Source: Maridesulfovibrio zosterae DSM 11974
GTDB lineage: Bacteria; Desulfobacterota; Desulfovibrionia; Desulfovibrionales; Desulfovibrionaceae
Reading direction: 5' to 3'
DNA: 64,000 bases
NCBI RefSeq assembly: GCF_000425265.1
Contig: NZ_AUDC01000010.1
Coordinates: 372,001-436,000 of the forward strand
Below, piece by piece: positions 1 through 9,253 of this stretch (its first letter is position 1; the number at the start of each line of letters is the position of its first letter). The notes under the pieces were generated by a model. That model did no database searches, was not told the DNA's origin, and was given only the letters and a program-made list of their open reading frames with translations. A program made the translations under genes and the position numbers.

Positions 1-3000
1 AGTTCCAACGTAACCGCCCCTACAGCGCAATTATTCAAGCATTTCAAGAATTACTAAAAAAAAGATTAAGCAGCCCAGCACCGGTTATTGATGCTTGGAA
101 AAAACGTATCACTGACGTTCTTAGACAAAACACAGGCCTAATAACAGAAATGATACCTGAAATTGAACAACTCATAGGTAAACAGATTCAGCCTCCTGAG
201 CTGGGATCGGCAAAAGCACGAAACAGGTTTAATCTGACTTTCAAAAATTTTGTAAAAGTTTTTCCAAGCATGGACAAACCTCTTGTTCTGTTCCTTGATG
301 ATCTCCAATGGGCTGATCATTCATCAATAGAGCTTATAAAGCGCCTTTTTGAAGACCAAGACTCCCCATATCTCATGCTTATCTGTGCATATCGCACTGG
401 TCAATCCCTTGATGCTGACTTGCGCAGACTGCTTACTGAAATTGAAAAAATGCCTAACAGCAAAACCATAACTCTGGACAAACTAAAGCTTGGACAAGTT
501 CATGGGTTTATAAGCAGAACTTTGCGCACAGAAAGAAAGCGGACTGCTGATCTTGCTGGTCTCGTATATACCAGGACTGGTGGTAACCCTTTATTTGTTC
601 GTGAATACTTACGCAATCTATACCGAAGTGGATTCATAAAATTTAATTATTTAAAATCCATATGGGAGTGGGATTTAAAAAAGATCAAAGAGATATCTGT
701 GGATGGAAATATTGTTGAGCTCATGGCAGATAAGATCATGACACAACCTTTTGAAGTCCAGGAAATCATGAAGACAGCATCATGTATCGGCAGTAAATTT
801 GACCTCCGCCTGCTTATTGAAGTGACAGATATGCCTGAAGAGATTGTCATCCATTTCATAGACATTGCTGTACAGGAAGGGTTGATTGTATCTGAAAATG
901 CTGTTCATTTAACCATATCCGACTCAACTCCACCCAACATACCTCAATATCTGTCTTTTATGCATGACAGGCTACAGCATGCCTCTTATTCCATGTTAAC
1001 AACAGAAGAGAAAAAAGACCTGCACCTCAAAATAGGGAGGGCAATGCTTGGCATATACAATGATATAGAGATCAAAGATATGATCTTTGAAATTTCAGCA
1101 CAATACAGTTTCAACATCAAAGCAATCGCCCAAGCTGAAGAGCAGGAATTAGTTTTAAATATTTTTATTCAAACAGCAAAAAAAGCGAAGAACAGTGCTG
1201 CATTTGAGATGGCAGGACAATACCTGGAATTAGCTTCACAGCTAATTGGCAAAAACAGCTGGATAAACCATTACCAAAGAACCTTAGACCTATACCTGGA
1301 CTGGTTTGAATGTGATTTCCATCTTGGAAATACTACGCACTCAGCCGAAATATTTCAAAATATCATTAAACATGCTGCGAATAGAAGTGATATTGTACGA
1401 GCTAACACTATAAAAATGCTACTTTATTTTGATCAAGGAAGATATCACGAGTCTGTTAAAATAGGACTCGAGATGCTTAGCATGTATAAAATAAATATAC
1501 CGACCTCACCAAGTAAATCATCAATATACATAAGCCTGATTAAAACCAGAATTCTACTTGGCAACAAAAAAGCTGAAGAACTGTTAAAGGTTCCAGATAT
1601 GGACAGTAAAGAGAATCAAGAGATTATGAATCTTTTAATGTACACCATTGCACCAGCGTATATGTTCAATAAAAAACTTGTTTTTTTGATGACTTTAAAA
1701 ATTATACGCCTCTCTCTTAAATACGGAAATGCTCCATCTTCAGCATTCGGCTATATGTTTTATGCAATGTTCCTGGCTGCAAAATATTTCTCATTTGATA
1801 AGTCAAAAGAATTCTCTAAACTTGCTGTGGAACTTAACAAATATTTTAACAACCCCGAACTTGAAACCAAAATTAATTTACTGCGTGGAAGTATGCATGA
1901 CCATTGGCATGTACCACTAGCCAGGAGCATCAACGTTCTTGAAATGGCTTTTCAAAGCGGGATGCTGTACGGAGACAACTCCTATGCGAGATATTCTGCA
2001 TATTTTACAGTATACTACAAGTTTCTACAGGGATATTCCATAGCGGAAGTCTATCGTTCAGCAGGTAAATTTTCTAATTTCATTAATAAAAGTAATAATA
2101 ATCTTAGTTCCGGCAACCTCAGTCTTGCTCTGCAAATGTGTAAAAGCCTTGAAGGAAAAACATTCACTCCCGGGCATCTCGATGATGACAATTTTCAAGA
2201 GGTACGGATGCTCGGTATGGCCAGAGAGACTGGTTCTGAGGTAGTTGAAGCGTGGACTAAAATATCAAAAATAATAACTCTTTCATACTTTTCATATCAC
2301 ACAAAGGCGTTAGAATATATTGATCAAATTTATGAGAGTATAGAGCAGACTCTATTCGGAATGTATATCATTCCTGTTTTTCATTTTTTCAGTATTATAA
2401 ATATGTCTGCCGTATATTCTGACACGCCAGCTCAAATTCAAAAAAAATATTTTAGCCGTATAAAAAAGTCCCTCATGAAACTTGAGAAATGGGAACGTAA
2501 TTGTCCGGAAAATTTTAAACATTTGTATATTCTTTCAAAAGCTGAGTTTTCACGATTGACCGGAAATTTAAACGGAGCAATTTTTCTTTATGAAGAAGCT
2601 ATACGCAGCAGCGAAAAGATTGGTTCGCACAGCTATTCCGGACTGGCCTGCGAACTTGCTTCCAAATTCCACTTTTCAATTGGAGGCAAAAGATCCGGGC
2701 TAGCGTTGCTTAGTGAAGCCTGTCAGTATTATCGTCAGTGGGGAGCAACTGCAAAAGTTAAAAGACTTATTGATGATCACCGCCTTTTACAAACTGATAC
2801 TGCAGCACCATTTGCTCTAACTGAACGAAATCAAGCTATTAATTCATCCAAAAGCAACTATTCACTTGATATATCTACTGTAGTAAAAGCCTCTCAGGCT
2901 ATCTCTGGTGAAATTGTTCTAAACAGGCTTTTAGATAAGCTCATGCGTATCGTTATTGAAAATGCAGGAGCTCAGAAGGCAACACTTCTACTCACCAACA

Positions 3001-5357
3001 AAAATAGCCTTGAACTTACAGCTCATGCATTTGTTTCCAAGCACGGTGTAACAACACGTGTTAACCCTACGGACAATCGAGATCTATATTGTATAAGTAT
3101 TGTAAATTATGTTCTTCGCTCAAAAGACAATATAGTCTTGCGGGATGCAGGATCGCAAGGTCCCTTCACTATAGACAGCTACATTATCAGAACCAAACCT
3201 AAATCAATTCTGGCTATGCCTGTTGTTAATCAGCAGCTTATGCGCGGAGTCCTTTATCTTGAAAACAACCTCAGCCCCGGAGTTTTTACAGAAGACCGTC
3301 TTGAAGTTTTGAACCTTCTTTGCTCACAGGCTGCAATTTCTATTCAGAATGCACGGCTCTATTCCGAGTTAAGAGATTCTGAAACCCAACACAGAACTTT
3401 GCTTGAAAGCATCAATGTAGGTGTATTTCGTGCAGGCGCAGATATTGACGGTGAACTGCAAAAAGGAAATCGGGCTCTTGCAGAAATGTTCGGCTACAAT
3501 AATTGGAATGAATTCAAATCAACGCCCATGCGCTCTCTCTATGTAGACCACAAAATACATCAGGCAATTCTTAACGAATTGGTGGCAGGAAAAGTCATAC
3601 GTGACATGGAAATAAACATGCGCCAACGCGATGGCACACCAATATGGATTAGCATGACAGCCACCATGCATGAAGACAATAACGAAAGAGAAAACTGCAT
3701 TGAAGGCGTACTTGAAAATATTACCGAAAAAAGAAAAACCCGTGAGCTGGAGCGGGCAAAAGTTGCAGCAGATGCGGCCAATAAAGCAAAAAGTGATTTT
3801 CTGGCAAGTATGAGCCATGAAATTCGTACCCCCATGAACGCAATTCTCGGTATGGCAGAGATGCTTTGGGAATCAAAGCTTAGCAAAGTACAACGGAACT
3901 ATGTTAAACTTTTTAAGAATGCCGGAGAAAATCTTCTCTTACTTATTAATGACATTCTGGACCTCTCTAAAATTGAAGCAGGTCAAATTGACATTGAGAA
4001 AATAGACTTCAAACTGGAAGATCTTTTCGAAGAAATCGGATCAATCTTTGCTTTAAGAGCTCAAAGCAAAAAGATAGCGTTCTGCTGGTATATTGATCCA
4101 GATATTCCTCAAATAGTAACCGGAGATCCGACCCGACTCAGACAGGTAATAGTAAACCTTGTCGGGAATGCCCTTAAGTTTACTGATGCAGGAACAATTA
4201 CTTTCGATGCGCAGCTGACTGACACAGGATTTCTTCGTGTTCTTATCAAAGACTCCGGTGTAGGTATCCCTACCCAAAAAATGAATACTATCTTTGATAC
4301 ATTTTCTCAGGCAGATTCATCAACCACACGTAATTTCGGAGGAACAGGGCTGGGCCTTTCCATCTGTAACAGCATGGTTAAGAGTATGGGGGGAGGAATA
4401 TACGTAAGCAGTGAAAAAGGAAAAGGGTCAACTTTCGCATTTACTGTCAAAACTGATTTTCCAGTACAACCTAAAATTCAACAAATATTAAAAGGATCAA
4501 CCATTTTAATGGTAGACCAAAAAACTATTTGTCGTGAATTTCTTTGTCAAAGTCTGACCGATGTAGGTGCAAAAATTTATTCAGCTGAAAATATTACGCA
4601 GGCATCAACTTATGCTGCTGAAATATCTCTTGCACAATCAGATAATAAAATTCTCTTAATCGGTAGCCCTTCAGGTGATGATGATTGTTTTGAAATGCTT
4701 AAAAAACTTAAAAAAAATTTATGTTCAGACTGGAAAATTATTCTGATAATGGATTCCAGGCCACAGCCTAGAGCAACAACCAGAGCAAAACAGCTTGGAG
4801 CATCATTTGTTCACAGGCCCGTGCATCCAATCGCGATTGTTGAGGAAATTAAGTATTCAAGAATAGATTTCAGCAACCTGAAAGGAGCCGACAACGAAGA
4901 TGACAGTAACGACGCTCATGTTGAAAAAAATATACCAAAAACAAAGGATAAGAAACACGTCCTTCTTGTGGAAGACTCAGAAGACAATAGAATAGTTATT
5001 AATCTTTTCCTTAAAAAGACTCCTTATCAACTCTCGTACGCAGAGAATGGCAAAGAAGGTTTGGAGAAATACATTGCCGGAAATTATGACATCATTCTGA
5101 TGGATATTCAGATGCCTGTCATGGACGGATACGAAGCAACCAAAGCAATCAGGGAATATGAAAAAGAAAACAATAAAATTGAAACCCCTATACTGGCTCT
5201 TACAGCAAATGCTTTTCAGGAAGATGCTCAGCGCTGTATTGAATGCGGGTGTACAGCACATATGGCTAAACCCGTAAAAAAGAAAAAGCTACTACATGCT
5301 TTAGAAAAAAATCTGCCCCCTATTTCTGATGACGAGCAATCACCAGCGACGGGTTAA
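1..5357 (+). CDS. AAA-ATPase/GAF/PAS hybrid sensor histidine kinase (5' partial)
   Basis: The reading frame is open from the left edge, so the true start lies upstream; the first internal Met is at 150. Residue numbers count from that Met. The order is: end of an AAA_16-type ATPase with Walker B LVLFLDDLQWAD (about 44-55); a long helical TPR-like region (about 300-870); GAF (about 904-1075); PAS (1080-1195); HisKA with HEIRTPMN (His about 1223); HATPase with GTGLGLSI; a first receiver-like domain (about 1450-1570) that lacks a recognisable phospho-acceptor Asp; and a C-terminal receiver with ILMDIQMPVMDG (Asp about 1652). This matches the family that often begins with a Ser/Thr kinase domain, which would be outside the window. 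A cytoplasmic multi-input phosphorelay kinase is inferred; the ligand and target are unknown. No membrane segment is evident. The 3' end overlaps the convergent methyltransferase gene by 18 bp. Confidence 0.9.
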   Translation, partial: FQRNRPYSAIIQAFQELLKKRLSSPAPVIDAWKKRITDVLRQNTGLITEMIPEIEQLIGKQIQPPELGSAKARNRFNLTFKNFVKVFPSMDKPLVLFLDDLQWADHSSIELIKRLFEDQDSPYLMLICAYRTGQSLDADLRRLLTEIEKMPNSKTITLDKLKLGQVHGFISRTLRTERKRTADLAGLVYTRTGGNPLFVREYLRNLYRSGFIKFNYLKSIWEWDLKKIKEISVDGNIVELMADKIMTQPFEVQEIMKTASCIGSKFDLRLLIEVTDMPEEIVIHFIDIAVQEGLIVSENAVHLTISDSTPPNIPQYLSFMHDRLQHASYSMLTTEEKKDLHLKIGRAMLGIYNDIEIKDMIFEISAQYSFNIKAIAQAEEQELVLNIFIQTAKKAKNSAAFEMAGQYLELASQLIGKNSWINHYQRTLDLYLDWFECDFHLGNTTHSAEIFQNIIKHAANRSDIVRANTIKMLLYFDQGRYHESVKIGLEMLSMYKINIPTSPSKSSIYISLIKTRILLGNKKAEELLKVPDMDSKENQEIMNLLMYTIAPAYMFNKKLVFLMTLKIIRLSLKYGNAPSSAFGYMFYAMFLAAKYFSFDKSKEFSKLAVELNKYFNNPELETKINLLRGSMHDHWHVPLARSINVLEMAFQSGMLYGDNSYARYSAYFTVYYKFLQGYSIAEVYRSAGKFSNFINKSNNNLSSGNLSLALQMCKSLEGKTFTPGHLDDDNFQEVRMLGMARETGSEVVEAWTKISKIITLSYFSYHTKALEYIDQIYESIEQTLFGMYIIPVFHFFSIINMSAVYSDTPAQIQKKYFSRIKKSLMKLEKWERNCPENFKHLYILSKAEFSRLTGNLNGAIFLYEEAIRSSEKIGSHSYSGLACELASKFHFSIGGKRSGLALLSEACQYYRQWGATAKVKRLIDDHRLLQTDTAAPFALTERNQAINSSKSNYSLDISTVVKASQAISGEIVLNRLLDKLMRIVIENAGAQKATLLLTNKNSLELTAHAFVSKHGVTTRVNPTDNRDLYCISIVNYVLRSKDNIVLRDAGSQGPFTIDSYIIRTKPKSILAMPVVNQQLMRGVLYLENNLSPGVFTEDRLEVLNLLCSQAAISIQNARLYSELRDSETQHRTLLESINVGVFRAGADIDGELQKGNRALAEMFGYNNWNEFKSTPMRSLYVDHKIHQAILNELVAGKVIRDMEINMRQRDGTPIWISMTATMHEDNNERENCIEGVLENITEKRKTRELERAKVAADAANKAKSDFLASMSHEIRTPMNAILGMAEMLWESKLSKVQRNYVKLFKNAGENLLLLINDILDLSKIEAGQIDIEKIDFKLEDLFEEIGSIFALRAQSKKIAFCWYIDPDIPQIVTGDPTRLRQVIVNLVGNALKFTDAGTITFDAQLTDTGFLRVLIKDSGVGIPTQKMNTIFDTFSQADSSTTRNFGGTGLGLSICNSMVKSMGGGIYVSSEKGKGSTFAFTVKTDFPVQPKIQQILKGSTILMVDQKTICREFLCQSLTDVGAKIYSAENITQASTYAAEISLAQSDNKILLIGSPSGDDDCFEMLKKLKKNLCSDWKIILIMDSRPQPRATTRAKQLGASFVHRPVHPIAIVEEIKYSRIDFSNLKGADNEDDSNDAHVEKNIPKTKDKKHVLLVEDSEDNRIVINLFLKKTPYQLSYAENGKEGLEKYIAGNYDIILMDIQMPVMDGYEATKAIREYEKENNKIETPILALTANAFQEDAQRCIECGCTAHMAKPVKKKKLLHALEKNLPPISDDEQSPATG

Positions 5358-6335
5358 AACAGACTTCCATGCTCCTGAAATGTTCTCACTATAACCAGAA
5401 CCTACAGCCTCTAGAGGCGTCATTGTGCCCAAAAGTCTTATTGCAAATGGTTTCATAAGTCGTAACGGATAATTTTCATCTTCAAGCTGAAAAGAATTAT
5501 CCCTATTAAGTTCTGTCAACATTTCCGTTGAGCTGCGCCCGACCAGTACTGCTTCAGGAAAAAAACCAGCCTTTGACGTCTGCTCAGCAAGCCCGTCAAA
5601 TAATGTCTTGCAAATAAATATAAAGTCTTCTTTCCAAAGACTGCGTCCAACGCTGGGTAGAGTTTCATTGCTGACAAAATGTAATTCCTTACTCTCCAAA
5701 AAACCGTAACTTTCAACCTTCTTTGCATCTGCAACAATTACATTTCCCAACCCCATTTTTCCCAGCACTGTATTCGTGCGCTCTGCAACAATCTGATTTC
5801 TTTCTATTCCAACCAGTGAAACAGCATTAAAACCATTTCGACGCGCCTGCACGCTCATAGCAAGCATCAAAATACCTGTGCCGGAACCAATATCAAGTCC
5901 GGTGAAAACCTCTCCCCCCAAATGGGGTCTAGACTCAGCAATCGCTTTAAAAATATGAGCACTTTTAGGTAAATCAGCCAGCATGCATAAAGCAAATCCG
6001 TATGAAAGCAACTCTTGACGCAAGGCAAGGCAATTTTCCAAAACATCACTGCCAAGGCGCCTATGAACAAACTGATCAAAAAGCAGTGAAATATCTCGCA
6101 AATCAAGCACTGACTCATGAGACCCTGGATAAACATAAGTATGAAAAAATTTAACCAAAATATTCATTAAAATAGGCCCGTCTAAATCCAAATCAGGATT
6201 ACCGGCCTGCTCAAGATCAGAAATAAGTGAAGTTTTACGGTATAATTCAACAGGAATAACCGACTCAGACATGGGAGGACGTTGCAACAATTTCAGGCTG
6301 GCTTTCTGTATCATTTTTCTTATCCTACTCTGCAT
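5340..6335 (-). CDS. SAM-dependent methyltransferase
   Basis: The protein has a class I Rossmann methyltransferase core with the SAM-binding motif GLDIGSGTGILML near residue 150, followed by an acidic residue after strand 2 (VGIERNQ) and by IVADAKKVES, as expected for motifs II and III. About 145 residues precede the core and are not recognised. The substrate is unknown; weak resemblance to O-/protein methyltransferases such as PrmA-type enzymes is only a guess. I chose the ATG at 6335; a TTG three codons upstream is also possible, and neither has a good ribosome-binding site. The gene is convergent with the preceding kinase and overlaps its end by 18 bp, which may couple their termination. 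Confidence 0.75.
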   Translation of the reverse strand: MQSRIRKMIQKASLKLLQRPPMSESVIPVELYRKTSLISDLEQAGNPDLDLDGPILMNILVKFFHTYVYPGSHESVLDLRDISLLFDQFVHRRLGSDVLENCLALRQELLSYGFALCMLADLPKSAHIFKAIAESRPHLGGEVFTGLDIGSGTGILMLAMSVQARRNGFNAVSLVGIERNQIVAERTNTVLGKMGLGNVIVADAKKVESYGFLESKELHFVSNETLPSVGRSLWKEDFIFICKTLFDGLAEQTSKAGFFPEAVLVGRSSTEMLTELNRDNSFQLEDENYPLRLMKPFAIRLLGTMTPLEAVGSGYSENISGAWKSVLTRRW

Positions 6336-6678
6336 TTTGGACAAAATGTAAACACATATACTATATAACCTGTTTTACAATCTAATGCCACTGGGCAAAA
6401 AAATATCGATAGAATATAAGCAGGCATTCTCAAGAATAAAATTACATTTTCAGGAGACTCCGTTTAAATGAATCCAAATAAAAATGCAAAATTTATTCTT
6501 TTATGATGCTCTGCCATTAAACTTGCACTTGACCTTTGCGCCAATCCTGATACGCACTTTCCAGCACTTGCTGTAAACGGACCTCTTTTTTACTACTTAG
6601 ATTGAGCAATATGCTTCAACGTCTTTTACAGCATCAATTAAACTAAAAATTAATCCCGCTATTACAGGAAATATATCA
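6336..6678. other. Intergenic region with a UGA-interrupted short reading frame
   Basis: This is an AT-rich spacer between the divergent methyltransferase and prfC genes, so it must carry both promoters. I could not assign a clear -35/-10 pair. At 6468-6605 there is a frame with an AGGAG (6452-6456) upstream of ATG, an in-frame TGA at codon 13 immediately followed by a Cys codon, then 32 further codons to a second TGA. It could be a decayed gene, a chance frame or, less likely, a tiny selenoprotein. No convincing SECIS hairpin follows the TGA. Confidence 0.4.
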
Positions 6679-8280
6679 ATGTCTGAAAATATCGATATCA
6701 ATATCAAGAAAGAAGTTGAACGCAGAAGAACTTTCGGCATCATCAGTCACCCAGATGCAGGTAAAACAACACTTACTGAAAAACTTCTTCTTTATGGCGG
6801 AGCTATTCAGATGGCCGGAACAGTTAAATCCCGTAAAGCAAACCGCCATGCAACATCTGACTGGATGGCAATGGAACAGGAGCGCGGAATTTCCGTAACA
6901 ACTTCTGTTATGAAGTTTAATTACCATAATTATGAAATTAACCTTCTTGATACTCCCGGTCACCAGGACTTCTCCGAAGATACATATCGAGTACTTACCG
7001 CAGTAGACTCCGCTCTTATGGTAATTGACTGTGCCAAGGGCGTTGAGACCCAAACCAAAAAGCTCATGGAAGTCTGCCGGATGCGTGATACTCCCATCAT
7101 CACCTTCATCAATAAGATGGACCGTGAGGGAATCGATCCATTTGATTTGCTGCAAGACATTGAAGACACATTGCAAATAGAATGTGCGCCCTTAAGCTGG
7201 CCCATCGGTATGGGGTCTGATTTTAAAGGGACATACAATATTTACAAAGGAGAGCTGCATCTCTTTTCTGCCATTCACGGCGGGGCCATCCAGAAAGGAG
7301 AGGTTATTAAAGATCTGAGCAGCTCCAGACTTGACGAACTGCTTGGTGATCAGGCTGAGCAACTCCGTGAAGAATTGGAATTACTTGAAGGAGCAGGCTA
7401 CCCCTTTGATAAAGAACGGTATCTTGCAGGTAAACAGACTCCGGTCTTTTTCGGTAGTGCCATTAATAACTTTGGTGTGCAGGAAATGCTGGATTCTTTT
7501 GTTGAGCTGGCCCCGTATCCACGTCCAAGAGCAACTACAACTCGTGAAGTTTCGCCTTTTGAAAAAGACTTTTCAGCGGTGGCATTTAAGATTCAAGCAA
7601 ATATGGATCCAGCTCACCGTGACCGCATTGCATTCATGCGCATTTGCTCCGGTAAATTTACCCGCGGAATGAAAGTGCAGCACCATCGCATTGGTAAAGA
7701 AGTACAGATTGCCAATGCCACAATATTTATGGCTCAGGACCGTACAGGGGTCGAAGTGGCGTTTCCAGGAGATATTATAGGTGTACACAACCACGGAACC
7801 ATAAAAATCGGCGACACTTTTACCTCCACCAAAGAAGAATTGAAATTTACAGGCATCCCTAACTTTGCACCGGAGCATTTCCGAAGGGTGATTCTTAAAG
7901 ATCCGCTTAAAAGCAAGCAGCTCAATAAAGGATTACATCAGCTTGCCGAAGAAGGCGCTGTGCAGCTTTTTAAACCACTTGGTAACAATGACAATATCCT
8001 TGGTGCAGTCGGAATGCTGCAGTTTGATGTTATCATCTCACGCCTTAAAGATGAGTACAGTGTCAGTGCATTGTATGAACCGGTTGAATATCATACAGCC
8101 CGCTGGCTGCACTCCGATGACATCAGAGAACTTGATGGCATCAAAAAACGCTATCCTCGCTTTGTAGCTCTTGACGGTGATGAAAACTTAACTTTTCTTG
8201 CACCAAGTCAATGGCGCTTACAGCAGGCTGAAGAAGAATGGCCAAAAATTGAATTTCGTAAAACAAGGGAACATCAATAA
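6679..8280 (+). CDS. prfC: Peptide chain release factor 3
   Basis: RF3 is the translational GTPase that removes RF1/RF2 from the ribosome after peptide release. At 533 residues it is the usual length (about 529). The G1 P-loop HPDAGKTTL is at residues 24-32, the switch region has [10 protein letters not shown]3 is DTPGHQDF and G4 is NKMD. RF3-specific features such as the signature around [19 protein letters not shown] and a C-terminal domain with [10 protein letters not shown] separate it from EF-G and EF-Tu. The ATG at 6679 is preceded by a weak AGGAA about 10 bp upstream. It stands alone as a monocistronic gene. No strong terminator follows; only a short GGGTT/AACCC inverted repeat lies near 8318-8331. 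Confidence 0.97.
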   Translation: MSENIDINIKKEVERRRTFGIISHPDAGKTTLTEKLLLYGGAIQMAGTVKSRKANRHATSDWMAMEQERGISVTTSVMKFNYHNYEINLLDTPGHQDFSEDTYRVLTAVDSALMVIDCAKGVETQTKKLMEVCRMRDTPIITFINKMDREGIDPFDLLQDIEDTLQIECAPLSWPIGMGSDFKGTYNIYKGELHLFSAIHGGAIQKGEVIKDLSSSRLDELLGDQAEQLREELELLEGAGYPFDKERYLAGKQTPVFFGSAINNFGVQEMLDSFVELAPYPRPRATTTREVSPFEKDFSAVAFKIQANMDPAHRDRIAFMRICSGKFTRGMKVQHHRIGKEVQIANATIFMAQDRTGVEVAFPGDIIGVHNHGTIKIGDTFTSTKEELKFTGIPNFAPEHFRRVILKDPLKSKQLNKGLHQLAEEGAVQLFKPLGNNDNILGAVGMLQFDVIISRLKDEYSVSALYEPVEYHTARWLHSDDIRELDGIKKRYPRFVALDGDENLTFLAPSQWRLQQAEEEWPKIEFRKTREHQ

Positions 8281-8588
8281 TCTATCAAAACACGAATGTG
8301 CTTAATTTGTAACATAGGGTTGACGAACCCTTCATAGACTAATATCCAAGAGCAGATCAATTAAAGCTTCTGGTCGGAGCGGCGCTGAGCATGGAGGTCT
8401 TAAGTCCTTAAGCATTTATCGCAAAAACTGACCGGGCTATAATTAGTTGTGAATAAACGACAAATTAATATCCTGCCCGCCCGTGATTTTTCAGGCCTAT
8501 TTTCCTGAAGCATCACGGGCCGGTAGGAACTATCTGTTACTAATTGTAACAGTATATTTTCAACAATTACCGGAACTTTTTCATATTT
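8281..8588. other. Intergenic region between prfC and the exonuclease gene
   Basis: The 308-bp gap contains a GGGTT-GACG-AACCC inverted repeat near 8318, a TATAAT at about 8440-8445 that could be a -10 element with only a poor -35 match, and a long GC-rich inverted repeat at 8479-8520 described separately. A 64-codon reverse-strand frame here has no family resemblance and no good start, so I do not call it. Confidence 0.5.
8479..8520. repeat. Long GC-rich inverted repeat (hairpin)
   Basis: A 9-bp stem GCCCGTGAT/ATCACGGGC encloses a second stem TTCAGG/CCTGAA around an 8-nt loop. The hairpin stands out from the AT-rich surroundings. No T-run follows on either strand, so it is not a canonical intrinsic terminator. 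It may be in the 5' leader of the downstream exonuclease or part of a small RNA; the role is unknown. Confidence 0.6.
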
Positions 8589-9185
8589 ATGCAATTACCT
8601 GAAAAGTATAAAAGAAAATTTACAAAAGCAGAAATAAATGAACTTCCCCTGCGCCAGTACGATGGCCCTATCAAACTAATTGATACTGAAGAGGATGTTC
8701 CTGCAGCAATTGGGGAAATAAGCAAGTGCAATCTGCTGGGATTTGATACAGAAACCCGACCTGTTTTTCGTAAGGGTGTCTCATACCCACCATCACTTAT
8801 CCAACTCGCAACTGAAGATTGCGTATATCTGCTTCACCTTAATCATATTTCCCTGTCAGAAAGAATTAAAGAACTTCTCTCCTCGGCTGATATAATTAAA
8901 ACAGGCGTAGCTGTGATCAATGATGTAAAGGAACTACGTCAAGTTTCTCAATTTGAAGACAATGGTTTTGTGGACCTCGGTGATCTTGCCAGATCCCTTG
9001 AAATGCAAACAAATGGACTTCGCAACCTTGCTGCCAATTTACTTGATTTTCGGATTTCAAAAGGCGTCCAATGCTCAAACTGGGGACGCAAGGAACTTAC
9101 TCCACAACAAATAATCTATGCTGCAACAGATGCATGGGTAAGTCGTGAAATCTACCTCAAGTTTCATGAGCTGGGTATTTTATAA
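8589..9185 (+). CDS. RNase D-like 3'-5' exonuclease domain protein
   Basis: This 198-residue protein is a stand-alone DEDDy exonuclease domain. Exo I is FDTET (Asp53, Glu55), Exo II has IKTGVAVINDVKEL with its Asp near residue 119, and Exo III is YAATDAW (Tyr177, Asp181). The HRDC domains of full-length RNase D (about 375 aa) are absent, so it resembles the short bacterial '3'-5' exonuclease domain-containing protein' group. It probably trims RNA or single-stranded DNA in the cytoplasm; the substrate is not established. The ATG at 8589 lacks a strong ribosome-binding site. It is separated by 68 bp from the secreted-protein gene that follows. Confidence 0.88.
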   Translation: MQLPEKYKRKFTKAEINELPLRQYDGPIKLIDTEEDVPAAIGEISKCNLLGFDTETRPVFRKGVSYPPSLIQLATEDCVYLLHLNHISLSERIKELLSSADIIKTGVAVINDVKELRQVSQFEDNGFVDLGDLARSLEMQTNGLRNLAANLLDFRISKGVQCSNWGRKELTPQQIIYAATDAWVSREIYLKFHELGIL

Positions 9186-9253
9186 ATATCACTAGACTAA
9201 AAGCATTAACAAATAATCCGTTCATCTGGATAAACCGGACAAGGTGAAATATA

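Noticed and set aside
1729-1920. Short forward frame inside the hybrid kinase gene, and many similar frames elsewhere
   Set aside because: They overlap well-supported genes in other frames, lack ribosome-binding sites and have no coherent domains.
8400-8594. 64-codon reverse-strand frame in the gap before the exonuclease gene
   Set aside because: It has a TTG start without a ribosome-binding site, overlaps the forward gene start, runs through a strong hairpin and matches no family pattern.
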